This document shows, piece by piece, positions 6,533-18,284 of a DNA stretch of 64,000 bases (position 1 is its first letter; the number at the start of each line of letters is the position of its first letter). The DNA comes from Lateolabrax maculatus (taxonomy: Eukaryota; Chordata; Actinopteri; Acropomatiformes; Lateolabracidae). The position numbers and the translations under genes are program-made. Location of the stretch: contig CM062218.1 in assembly GCA_031216445.1 (NCBI GenBank), positions 25,142,001-25,206,000 of the forward strand, read 5' to 3'. Under the pieces are notes generated by a model. It made no database searches and was not told the origin of the DNA. It saw nothing but the letters and a program-made list of their open reading frames with translations.

Positions 6533-9500
6533 ATTTTTCAAGAAGACAAAAAACTTCCTATGCAGTGGTTGTGTAAGTACTGCACATTTTGTGCTGAAAA
6601 GAGGTGCTTCTTACTTAAGCATTACCGCTTAAAACACGGGTGCCACACTCGAATATCACCACTACCGTGCCTTTATAAGGAGTGCCTGTGCACATTTAAA
6701 TCTTTCAATGCACTCAAAGTCCACTTATCAACATGGCACACTCAAAAGGACCTGGGGAACGTGGGTGAAACTGCTTTCCATTGTCAGCTGTGTGACTTTG
6801 TGGAGCCTTGCACTGGAGCTGACTTTTTTACCCATTTACGAAGACATTTGAAGCTGAAGCAAAAGGTTTCCTGTCCATATCAAGGCTGTAGCTTTCAGAG
6901 CAATGTTTATTCAACCTTTAATGCACATAAAAGCAAAGAACATCAAGACCACAATAAGATGGCATTCAAACCTGAAATTGTGTCACATAATGTACTTGAG
7001 GTACCTCCACCTAATATAAATATTCAACCTGAGGATAGTGCCCCTGAAACTGATCAGGTTGAGTTTGAGGTTACTGAGCTCAATGAAGATGTGGGAGACT
7101 TGGAGAGTCAGTTGGAACATAATGTAGCTGCTGTTTTTCTGAAAATGTCATCGATTCTTAACATCTCTGAAAATGCCCTGCAAGAAGTTATAGAGCAGAT
7201 CAACCAAATTTATGTGCTTTCACAGCCATTGTTACATACCTCGGTTGGAAAAATACTAAATCAACATTGTGGAGATGTTGAGGACTCTTAAGTGAGTGAG
7301 ATAGCTAAAGTATTTACTGAGAATAATGTATTCCTGAAATTCACTTCTACTAGGGGGTCATTGTCAACCACTAGCAAGCGAACATCATACATTTGAAAAG
7401 AATTCTCAGTGGTGACGCCTATTGAGTTTGTCCTAAAAAATGACAGGCAGACAGTTGTGTATATCCCCATACTAAAAATGCTGCAGACATTACTAAACAA
7501 TGGAGAAATTTTAGATAAGGCCATGTCATCTGAGACAAATTTGTCACAAGGATACAGATCTCACAGGGATGGTTACCGGTTTAAAGACAATTCTCTCTTG
7601 ACAGAGGAAGAATTCAGGATTGCTCTTTTCTTGTACATAGATGATTTTGAGGTGGCTAAGCCCTTGGGAACCTCCAGAAAGAAACACAAGCTGCCATCTA
7701 CTGGGTACTTGGAAATCTACACCCTAAATATCGCTCCTCTCTTCATTCCATTCAGCTTGCTCTACTCATCATCGCTGAAGATGATATCAGGAAGTTGACT
7801 TTAAATGAGAGACCACAGTCTATTGAAGAATTAAAAGTGCAACTGGTAGATAAACTGTCACTGCAGTGTGACTTTAAACTGCAGTATGAAGATCAAGACT
7901 TCCATAATGCCCTCTGCAATTTGACTGAAATAACTGATTTACCTGAAAGAGCTACGCTCAAAATCATCCCTCTTGTGACTCTCCATTTAACCGCATTGTC
8001 ATCACCCACCACAACATCAGACACTGAGTGCAGCACAGCAGACACTGAGATCCTGTCGACAGGAAGAGCATCACCATCGCTAAGACAACAGTGGCCAGAT
8101 TTCTTTGACATACCCAATTTCTCAGTTGATGTTGACTATAGACTCAGACAGGCAGATCTTGCCTTTATGAAGGATGGAACACGTATGACTCTACCACGAG
8201 ATATGAAGCATGACATACTAGAAAAGCTTGCTGAGACGATGTACAGTTTCAAGGCTTACCCTAAAGATGATGACTTCAGCAGTGTTGCAAAAGCACTAAT
8301 TAGCAAACACCCCTGCCTCACTGAGCCTGGACCACACAGATGGTATGGCTGGAAAAACAGCCTTAAATTATCGCACAAAGCTTCAAAAAGCTGGATGTGA
8401 GGATGTAGCAATCAATGGAGGCAAAAGAAGTAAAGGCAACCCAGAAGGAGAATCCTCAAGCAAGAATATCAAACGGCCAAAAAGAGGTGAAGCAAACTAC
8501 CTACCTAACTTACCTGAAGGACATGATGAAACAAGCCTTGAAAATGCCAGAAAGGTTCTCGTGGAAGAAATGAAGAAGAAACAACCCAATGGCACTCTCA
8601 TCTCACAAATGATGGACCAATCATTCCCACTACGCAGACAAGAAATTGTAGAAAAGGAACCTGCTGTACAGAACATTGTTGAACGATGGCCAGCACTCTT
8701 CACAGACAGGTAAACTATTTTTGTTCTCAACCAATAAAATAATGCCTATCAAAAAGAAATTCAAGGTGTGTGGCTAGAAATCCAAACACACTTGTTGGAA
8801 TGTTAACACTTCTGCCATCTCTCCATCCCTACCCACCCCTCTCTCTACTTTTCAGGTGTTTGCTGAGTTCAACAGAATCGCAAGTAAGAATCTTGAGGGA
8901 GACTTCTTTGAGGCTCTGGACCAGTATACCCCACGTTTCATTGAACTTTTCAAAACAAGAAGGGGAACTGTTGGCCAGAAGCTCAGTGAGCTGATGCAGC
9001 ACATGAGCTGGATGGTAAGTAGGTTAATTTTGCTTTTGATCTGTGTGATAGTTCATCAATCAAGTTCTAAATGAGATGATCCAGCCCAACCTATTCTATT
9101 TCCTGTCTGACTTGTGCTTGTGCCTTGCAAATTACTCTGTTAACTGGTCTTTTCTCTCTCTGTGTATCATTAGACACCAGACGTGACAGTACTTCGCTCT
9201 GTTGTCCTCAAAGGCATTCCTATTTTACTTGGTGACGACTCCAGTGAATTCTTCAAGACATGCTCTGTAAGTACTTGCACATAAGAAAAAGTTTGGTCTG
9301 CATTAAAATAGAACTATATCTGTGCTGACATAGAAGATGTAATTTTATCTGCACAATATACAATATACATTTTGTACAGTGATTGATGTATTTTGTATGG
9401 CAATTCCTCCACAGCTAATCTGAGAGGTATTTAAACAGCCAGTAAATAAAAATGAAATTTGCCACATAAACGTTGTACACATTAATTAATTGTAAATCTA

Positions 9501-10058
9501 AGGAGCAGGAGTCCAGGCTGAAAAGTCAGTGTCACTGTTTAAGAATATATGGACCTTGTGGACCATAGCTTTAGTTTAATCATACCACATTTATTTTGTT
9601 GGTTATATTGTAACAATCCAGTGTGAACACATATTTAAAACCATATTCCCTAGCAAATGCTTTCAACATTAAAAATGAATGTTTAGAAGAGCATAAATTG
9701 CCATGCTGAAGAATGTGTGTGTGTGTCTTTGTAGGGTACAGCGAGAGACGAGGCCCTAGAATGCACTGTCGGTGTGCTGACAGTTGTCAGTGAAGATAAT
9801 CCTCATGAGGGTCCAAGTTCAGTAGACCTCCAGCCCATCTCCACTGCCATCATTCTGGAGGGAGGTATCATCATGGATCATATAAAAAAACTTGCCTCAG
9901 GCAGTTTGTCTGTTATTTGGGCTTACATATGCTTTGCATTTGGATTACCCAAAATGCATGGCAAATACACTCAACTTCATTCAGACTGTGATGCTTGGAC
10001 TGGGAAAGAAAACCTCCCACCAAAACTGTTAACTTTGAAGAACAGTCTACTGGGTTAG
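6533..10058 (+). pseudogene. Zinc-finger/PB1-like fusion pseudogene, unit 2
   Basis: Exons 6533-8709, 8856-9014, 9174-9266, 9735-10058. The same stops and frameshifts as unit 1; no new lesion seen. Confidence 0.8.
6560..7291 (+). CDS. Four-finger C2H2 ORF, unit 2
   Basis: 243 residues, no substitution against unit 1. Confidence 0.45.
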   Translation: MQWLCKYCTFCAEKRCFLLKHYRLKHGCHTRISPLPCLYKECLCTFKSFNALKVHLSTWHTQKDLGNVGETAFHCQLCDFVEPCTGADFFTHLRRHLKLKQKVSCPYQGCSFQSNVYSTFNAHKSKEHQDHNKMAFKPEIVSHNVLEVPPPNINIQPEDSAPETDQVEFEVTELNEDVGDLESQLEHNVAAVFLKMSSILNISENALQEVIEQINQIYVLSQPLLHTSVGKILNQHCGDVEDS

Positions 10059-11434
10059 ACCAGTAAAGAGCCATCAGCTGTCAGATAGCACTTTGTAAAT
10101 TATGCAGCAGTTAATGTTCTCCTGTTATCAGAGAAAGTTTTATGCTTTCATGCAACTGAGCTGGCTTGTTTATGATCTCAAAAAAAAAAAAAATTCTATT
10201 AAAGTGTACCATGTTATGCTAGTATGCTAATGGTGGAAATAGCGCCACCTTGTGTTGCAAAGAGTTGTTAGATAATGTTGTCAGAAAGGAACCTAGCAAG
10301 GTTGACCTGTTTACATTTGTGTTTTGGGAAAACTTTTAATTATAGTAGTTATAATGTAGTACAAATACAAAACCCAAGGAGTGATGTTTTTCTGTGTTGG
10401 TTTAAACCTTGGACTGATGCTCGCTTTGGGACACAAAAGCATTTGTTGTACTTTCAGTTTTGATCAGAAATGCAATGATTTTGCATGCACTGAAGTCCTG
10501 TAATTATCAGGTGTTTACCTGTTTAATATTGTGAGACTGTTACATGCATAGAATTAGCTCACAAAAATGTGGTTTTATTTTTGCCATGTCCATGTCATGT
10601 TCTACAGTCAAATCAAACCACAAGTTTGTTGTTTAGCTGCTGTTTTGTACTTGAATGTACAAGAAAGTGATACTTGGGAACAGAACACTTGAGGCTGAAT
10701 AATAGATTTAATGCATATTGTTATTACAATAGCCTAACAGACATAGATCACACTATGAGCAATTTTGCAACTAGCTTTAAAATACATTAAATATGACAAG
10801 AGGATAGAGAACAGTAATTTTATTGTTTATTGTAAGGTTATTACATGAGTGATAAAACACACATTTTATATTGGAGAATTGGAATCAAAAGTAACAATAT
10901 CGAACATTTATTGTTCAGTCTAGATCTGTCAGTGATGCAATTATTTTTTTAATAAATGTTGTAATGCAGCTGAACAAACCCAGTGAGTGTTCTTTTAAAG
11001 TATATGTTTGTGGTGTTTTTCCCTTTATTAGGTAATAACAGCTAAAATAGATAAGAAATGGGAGAAGGACAAGGACCCATTCAAGGAAATTGGTTTGTTT
11101 AATTTAACTGAACTGAAATGAACTGAAAAAAAATGAGTGAGTAGTAAGTAGTAGGTATCATAATTCTAAGTGGGGTTAAATTTGTATCAAGCAGTCCACA
11201 CAAAATGAAAAAATTAAGTTAACACTAAGCATGGCTATTAAGTTACATGAACTTTTTTTTTTTTTTTTAGTTGTACTACTTGATTTGGTACTGCACACTT
11301 AAAATAAACAAGCTTTTCTAACTCACTATTCTTAAGATTACTTTGCTTAATTTGCAACGAGTTTGCATACTTTTTTTAAGTAAGGTCAACTAATTAGATT
11401 TTACAGTGAGTATACGTACACACGTCTCCCGCAG

Positions 11435-11766
11435 AGCTATGTTGAAAGTCCCTCAATATTCAGTCGAGTATTGGCTAATGACCTGCAACACCTAGACGTG
11501 TCCAGTACAGTACTACAATATGTAGATGATCTCTTGATATGTAGCACCTCCAAAGCTCAATGTGCACAAGACTCAGTCTCAGCCCTGATGGCTTTAGAAA
11601 AGGGGGCTCACAAGGTGAGTAAAAATAAATTACAGTTTTGCCAGACACAGGTTGAATACTTAGGTAGACAACTCTGTGGCACTAAATGAGCTATAGTGCC
11701 CTCACAAATTGAGGCAGTATCGAAAGCTCCCAAACCACAAACGGTGAGACACATGTCGTCATTTCT
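11435..11766 (+). mobile_element. ERV reverse-transcriptase fragment, unit 2
   Basis: YVDD box intact, the same internal TGA, no private change in the open part. Confidence 0.87.
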
Positions 11767-11957
11767 GCCATCTCAGCTTTACTAGAAGCCATACACCATC
11801 CAAAAGTGTTAGCCATCATTAAATGCGTAGCTCATCAAAAACGAATTCCCTGATAGCTAAAGGCAACAACTTAGCAGATGAAGCCGCAAAACGCATAGCT
11901 ACACCCACCTGTATAGGACCACTGCTAGTAGCTGGAGATTGTGAACCACTGACAAAC
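11767..11957 (+). mobile_element. ERV RNase H C-terminal fragment, unit 3
   Basis: The last copy from the left with the five-A, frame-broken form. Confidence 0.82.
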
Positions 11958-11958
11958 T

Positions 11959-11968
11959 TATATATATA

Positions 11969-12004
<36 letters not shown>
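11959..12004 (+). repeat. (AT)n microsatellite, 34-bp main tract
   Basis: With this length the AT frame stays open through the hairpin, fusing the RNase H tail to a short out-of-frame peptide; this is not meaningful coding. Confidence 0.97.
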
Positions 12005-12007
<3 letters not shown>

Positions 12008-12015
12008 CTATATAT

Positions 12016-12336
12016 ATGTGCTGCTATGTAATAGCAGCACAACATCAGGCAAGTCCATATGCACATTCTGTATGGGCAAAAAGGGGGGCAAGTATAATCA
12101 CTGAAGAAGGTCCATCACATGGGCTATGGCGAAGTGCACATGGACATATTGTCCTCCCAACATCTTTGGTACAGGTTGCTACACGTAGTGCGCATGGTCA
12201 GGACCATTGCACAAGTGGGGAGGTGTTGAGACGCCTTCAAGCAGTCTGGTGGTCACCATTTTTCCGACCTGCGTTTGTAGCTGAGACAATTTTGCAAGGA
12301 AGGTTTTTTTCTGTTGCTCTGGTATTTCAAGTCTGA
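12016..12336 (+). mobile_element. ERV integrase N-terminal fragment, unit 3
   Basis: No amino-acid change against the other copies. Confidence 0.76.
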
Positions 12337-12410
12337 TACTGCATGTTAGTGTTTTTGTTTTTTGTTTCTATTTTGCCGGGCTTGATGCTAAAATGATCTT
12401 TTCTTTTCAG

Positions 12411-15400
12411 ATTTTTCAAGAAGACAAAAAACTTCCTATGCAGTGGTTGTGTAAGTACTGCACATTTTGTGCTGAAAAGAGGTGCTTCTTACTTAAGCAT
12501 TACCGCTTAAAACACGGGTGCCACACTCGAATATCACCACTACCGTGCCTTTATAAGGAGTGCCTGTGCACATTTAAATCTTTCAATGCACTCAAAGTCC
12601 ACTTATCAACATGGCACACTCAAAAGGACCTGGGGAACGTGGGTGAAACTGCTTTCCATTGTCAGCTGTGTGACTTTGTGGAGCCTTGCACTGGAGCTGA
12701 CTTTTTTACCCATTTACGAAGACATTTGAAGCTGAAGCAAAAGGTTTCCTGTCCATATCAAGGCTGTAGCTTTCAGAGCAATGTTTATTCAACCTTTAAT
12801 GCACATAAAAGCAAAGAACATCAAGACCACAATAAGATGGCATTCAAACCTGAAATTGTGTCACATAATGTACTTGAGGTACCTCCACCTAATATAAATA
12901 TTCAACCTGAGGATAGTGCCCCTGAAACTGATCAGGTTGAGTTTGAGGTTACTGAGCTCAATGAAGATGTGGGAGACTTGGAGAGTCAGTTGGAACATAA
13001 TGTAGCTGCTGTTTTTCTGAAAATGTCATCGATTCTTAACATCTCTGAAAATGCCCTGCAAGAAGTTATAGAGCAGATCAACCAAATTTATGTGCTTTCA
13101 CAGCCATTGTTACATACCTCGGTTGGAAAAATACTAAATCAACATTGTGGAGATGTTGAGGACTCTTAAGTGAGTGAGATAGCTAAAGTATTTACTGAGA
13201 ATAATGTATTCCTGAAATTCACTTCTACTAGGGGGTCATTGTCAACCACTAGCAAGCGAACATCATACATTTGAAAAGAATTCTCAGTGGTGACGCCTAT
13301 TGAGTTTGTCCTAAAAAATGACAGGCAGACAGTTGTGTATATCCCCATACTAAAAATGCTGCAGACATTACTAAACAATGGAGAAATTTTAGATAAGGCC
13401 ATGTCATCTGAGACAAATTTGTCACAAGGATACAGATCTCACAGGGATGGTTACCGGTTTAAAGACAATTCTCTCTTGACAGAGGAAGAATTCAGGATTG
13501 CTCTTTTCTTGTACATAGATGATTTTGAGGTGGCTAAGCCCTTGGGAACCTCCAGAAAGAAACACAAGCTGCCATCTACTGGGTACTTGGAAATCTACAC
13601 CCTAAATATCGCTCCTCTCTTCATTCCATTCAGCTTGCTCTACTCATCATCGCTGAAGATGATATCAGGAAGTTGACTTTAAATGAGAGACCACAGTCTA
13701 TTGAAGAATTAAAAGTGCAACTGGTAGATAAACTGTCACTGCAGTGTGACTTTAAACTGCAGTATGAAGATCAAGACTTCCATAATGCCCTCTGCAATTT
13801 GACTGAAATAACTGATTTACCTGAAAGAGCTACGCTCAAAATCATCCCTCTTGTGACTCTCCATTTAACCGCATTGTCATCACCCACCACAACATCAGAC
13901 ACTGAGTGCAGCACAGCAGACACTGAGATCCTGTCGACAGGAAGAGCATCACCATCGCTAAGACAACAGTGGCCAGATTTCTTTGACATACCCAATTTCT
14001 CAGTTGATGTTGACTATAGACTCAGACAGGCAGATCTTGCCTTTATGAAGGATGGAACACGTATGACTCTACCACGAGATATGAAGCATGACATACTAGA
14101 AAAGCTTGCTGAGACGATGTACAGTTTCAAGGCTTACCCTAAAGATGATGACTTCAGCAGTGTTGCAAAAGCACTAATTAGCAAACACCCCTGCCTCACT
14201 GAGCCTGGACCACACAGATGGTATGGCTGGAAAAACAGCCTTAAATTATCGCACAAAGCTTCAAAAAGCTGGATGTGAGGATGTAGCAATCAATGGAGGC
14301 AAAAGAAGTAAAGGCAACCCAGAAGGAGAATCCTCAAGCAAGAATATCAAACGGCCAAAAAGAGGTGAAGCAAACTACCTACCTAACTTACCTGAAGGAC
14401 ATGATGAAACAAGCCTTGAAAATGCCAGAAAGGTTCTCGTGGAAGAAATGAAGAAGAAACAACCCAATGGCACTCTCATCTCACAAATGATGGACCAATC
14501 ATTCCCACTACGCAGACAAGAAATTGTAGAAAAGGAACCTGCTGTACAGAACATTGTTGAACGATGGCCAGCACTCTTCACAGACAGGTAAACTATTTTT
14601 GTTCTCAACCAATAAAATAATGCCTATCAAAAAGAAATTCAAGGTGTGTGGCTAGAAATCCAAACACACTTGTTGGAATGTTAACACTTCTGCCATCTCT
14701 CCATCCCTACCCACCCCTCTCTCTACTTTTCAGGTGTTTGCTGAGTTCAACAGAATCGCAAGTAAGAATCTTGAGGGAGACTTCTTTGAGGCTCTGGACC
14801 AGTATACCCCACGTTTCATTGAACTTTTCAAAACAAGAAGGGGAACTGTTGGCCAGAAGCTCAGTGAGCTGATGCAGCACATAAGCTGGATGGTAAGTAG
14901 GTTAATTTTGCTTTTGATCTGTGTGATAGTTCATCAATCAAGTTCTAAATGAGATGATCCAGCCCAACCTATTCTATTTCCTGTCTGACTTGTGCTTGTG
15001 CCTTGCAAATTACTCTGTTAACTGGTCTTTTCTCTCTCTGTGTATCATTAGACACCAGACGTGACAGTACTTCGCTCTGTTGTCCTCAAAGGCATTCCTA
15101 TTTTACTTGGTGACGACTCCAGTGAATTCTTCAAGACATGCTCTGTAAGTACTTGCACATAAGAAAAAGTTTGGTCTGCATTAAAATAGAACTATATCTG
15201 TGCTGACATAGAAGATGTAATTTTATCTGCACAATATACAATATACATTTTGTACAGTGATTGATGTATTTTGTATGGCAATTCCTCCACAGCTAATCTG
15301 AGAGGTATTTAAACAGCCAGTAAATAAAAATGAAATTTGCCACATAAACGTTGTACACATTAATTAATTGTAAATCTAAGGAGCAGGAGTCCAGGCTGAA

Positions 15401-15936
15401 AAGTCAGTGTCACTGTTTAAGAATATATGGACCTTGTGGACCATAGCTTTAGTTTAATCATACCACATTTATTTTGTTGGTTATATTGTAACAATCCAGT
15501 GTGAACACATATTTAAAACCATATTCCCTAGCAAATGCTTTCAACATTAAAAATGAATGTTTAGAAGAGCATAAATTGCCATGCTGAAGAATGTGTGTGT
15601 GTGTCTTTGTAGGGTACAGCGAGAGACGAGGCCCTAGAATGCACTGTCAGTGTGCTGACAGTTGTCAGTGAAGATAATCCTCATGAGGGTCCAAGTTCAG
15701 TAGACCTCCAGCCCATCTCCACTGCCATCATTCTGGAGGGAGGTATCATCATGGATCATATAAAAAAACTTGCCTCAGGCAGTTTGTCTGTTATTTGGGC
15801 TTACATATGCTTTGCATTTGGATTACCCAAAATGCATGGCAAATACACTCAACTTCATTCAGACTGTGATGCTTGGACTGGGAAAGAAAACCTCCCACCA
15901 AAACTGTTAACTTTGAAGAACAGTCTACTGGGTTAG
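12411..15936 (+). pseudogene. Zinc-finger/PB1-like fusion pseudogene, unit 3
   Basis: Exons 12411-14587, 14734-14892, 15052-15144, 15613-15936. Two changes shared only with unit 10: Met to Ile near the end of exon 2 (CACATAAGC at about 14878) and Gly to Ser in the last exon (CTGTCAGTG at about 15646). Confidence 0.8.
12438..13169 (+). CDS. Four-finger C2H2 ORF, unit 3
   Basis: No substitution against unit 1. Confidence 0.45.
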   Translation: MQWLCKYCTFCAEKRCFLLKHYRLKHGCHTRISPLPCLYKECLCTFKSFNALKVHLSTWHTQKDLGNVGETAFHCQLCDFVEPCTGADFFTHLRRHLKLKQKVSCPYQGCSFQSNVYSTFNAHKSKEHQDHNKMAFKPEIVSHNVLEVPPPNINIQPEDSAPETDQVEFEVTELNEDVGDLESQLEHNVAAVFLKMSSILNISENALQEVIEQINQIYVLSQPLLHTSVGKILNQHCGDVEDS

Positions 15937-17311
15937 ACCAGTAAAGAGCCATCAGCTGTCAGATAGCACTTTGTAAATTATGCAGCAGTTAATGTTCTCC
16001 TGTTATCAGAGAAAGTTTTATGCTTTCATGCAACTGAGCTGGCTTGTTTATGATCTCAAAAAAAAAAAAAATTCTATTAAAGTGTACCATGTTATGCTAG
16101 TATGCTAATGGTGGAAATAGCGCCACCTTGTGTTGCAAAGAGTTGTTAGATAATGTTGTCAGAAAGGAACCTAGCAAGGTTGACCTGTTTACATTTGTGT
16201 TTTGGGAAAACTTTTAATTATAGTAGTTATAATGTAGTACAAATACAAAACCCAAGGAGTGATGTTTTTCTGTGTTGGTTTAAACCTTGGACTGATGCTC
16301 GCTTTGGGACACAAAAGCATTTGTTGTACTTTCAGTTTTGATCAGAAATGCAATGATTTTGCATGCACTGAAGTCCTGTAATTATCAGGTGTTTACCTGT
16401 TTAATATTGTGAGACTGTTACATGCATAGAATTAGCTCACAAAAATGTGGTTTTATTTTTGCCATGTCCATGTCATGTTCTACAGTCAAATCAAACCACA
16501 AGTTTGTTGTTTAGCTGCTGTTTTGTACTTGAATGTACAAGAAAGTGATACTTGGGAACAGAACACTTGAGGCTGAATAATAGATTTAATGCATATTGTT
16601 ATTACAATAGCCTAACAGACATAGATCACACTATGAGCAATTTTGCAACTAGCTTTAAAATACATTAAATATGACAAGAGGATAGAGAACAGTCATTTTA
16701 TTGTTTATTGTAAGGTTATTACATGAGTGATAAAACACACATTTTATATTGGAGAATTGGAATCAAAAGTAACAATATCGAACATTTATTGTTCAGTCTA
16801 GATCTGTCAGTGATGCAATTATTTTTTTAATAAATGTTGTAATGCAGCTGAACAAACCCAGTGAGTGTTCTTTTAAAGTATATGTTTGTGGTGTTTTTCC
16901 CTTTATTAGGTAATAACAGCTAAAATAGATAAGAAATGGGAGAAGGACAAGGACCCATTCAAGGAAATTGGTTTGTTTAATTTAACTGAACTGAAATGAA
17001 CTGAAAAAAAATGAGTGAGTAGTAAGTAGTAGGTATCATAATTCTAAGAGGGGTTAAATTTGTATCAAGCAGTCCACACAAAATGAAAAAATTAAGTTAA
17101 CACTAAGCATGGCTATTAAGTTACATGAACTTTTTTTTTTTTTTTTAGTTGTACTACTTGATTTGGTACTGCACACTTAAAATAAACAAGCTTTTCTAAC
17201 TCACTATTCTTAAGATTACTTTGCTTAATTTGGACGAGTTTGCATACTTTTTTTAAGTAAGGTCAACTAATTAGATTTTACAGTGAGTATACGTACACAC
17301 GTCTCCCGCAG

Positions 17312-17643
17312 AGCTATGTTGAAAGTCCCTCAATATTCAGTCGAGTATTGGCTAATGACCTGCAACACCTAGACGTGTCCAGTACAGTACTACAATATGT
17401 AGATGATCTCTTGATATGTAGCACCTCCAAAGCTCAATGTGCACAAGACTCAGTCTCAGCCCTGATGGCTTTAGAAAAGGGGGCTCACAAGGTGAGTAAA
17501 AATAAATTACAGTTTTGCCAGACACAGGTTGAATACTTAGGTAGACAACTCTGTGGCACTAAATGAGCTATAGTGCCCTCACAAATTGAGGCAGTATCGA
17601 AAGCTCCCAAACCACAAACGGTGAGACACATGTCATCATTTCT
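17312..17643 (+). mobile_element. ERV reverse-transcriptase fragment, unit 3
   Basis: A private G-to-A change (GTCATCATT at about 17632) lies just before the pol junction; the YVDD box is unchanged. Confidence 0.87.
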
Positions 17644-17835
17644 GCCATCTCAGCTTTACTAGAAGCCATACACCATCCAAAAGTGTTAGCCATCATTAAA
17701 TGCGTAGCTCATCAAAAAACGAATTCCCTGATAGCTAAAGGCAACAACTTAGCAGATGAAGCCGCAAAACGCATAGCTACACCCACCTGTATAGGACCAC
17801 TGCTAGTAGCTGGAGATTGTGAACCACTGACAAAC
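17644..17835 (+). mobile_element. ERV RNase H C-terminal fragment, unit 4
   Basis: The six-A form restores one frame through the whole fragment, so IKC-x-AH and ADEAAKR are read continuously; this is likely the ancestral state. Confidence 0.84.
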
Positions 17836-17836
17836 T

Positions 17837-17846
17837 TATATATATA

Positions 17847-17878
<32 letters not shown>
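17837..17878 (+). repeat. (AT)n microsatellite, 30-bp main tract
   Basis: Same length as in units 5 and 11. Confidence 0.97.
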
Positions 17879-17881
<3 letters not shown>

Positions 17882-17889
17882 CTATATAT

Positions 17890-18210
17890 ATGTGCTGCTA
17901 TGTAATAGCAGCACAACATCAGGCAAGTCCATATGCACATTCTGTATGGGCAAAAAGGGGGGCAAGTATAATCACTGAAGAAGGTCCATCACATGGGCTA
18001 TGGCGAAGTGCACATGGACATATTGTCCTCCCAACATCTTTGGTACAGGTTGCTACACGTAGTGCGCATGGTCAGGACCATTGCACAAGTGGGGAGGTGT
18101 TGAGACGCCTTCAAGCAGTCTGGTGGTCACCATTTTTCCGACCTGCGTTTGTAGCTGAGACAATTTTGCAAGGAAGGTTTTTTTCTGTTGCTCTGGTATT
18201 TCAAGTCTGA
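17890..18210 (+). mobile_element. ERV integrase N-terminal fragment, unit 4
   Basis: No amino-acid change against the other copies. Confidence 0.76.
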
Positions 18211-18284
18211 TACTGCATGTTAGTGTTTTTGTTTTTTGTTTCTATTTTGCCGGGCTTGATGCTAAAATGATCTTTTCTTTTCAG

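Larger units (their letters stand above)
5881..11766 (+). repeat. Tandem unit 2 (5886 bp)
   Basis: The longest unit. Its 6-bp excess over unit 1 is entirely the longer AT tract; all long reading frames give the same proteins as unit 1. Confidence 0.97.
11767..17643 (+). repeat. Tandem unit 3 (5877 bp)
   Basis: Length differs from unit 1 by the AT tract (-2) and a 1-base deletion (TTTGGACGAG at about 17230 instead of TTTGCAACGAG). That deletion and AGGGGTTAAA near 17048 are shared with units 5 and 7. Confidence 0.97.

Noticed and set aside
12000..12104. Extended ORFs through the hairpin in units 3, 7, 9 and 10
   Set aside because: They depend on AT-tract length modulo 3 and read the integrase fragment out of frame.
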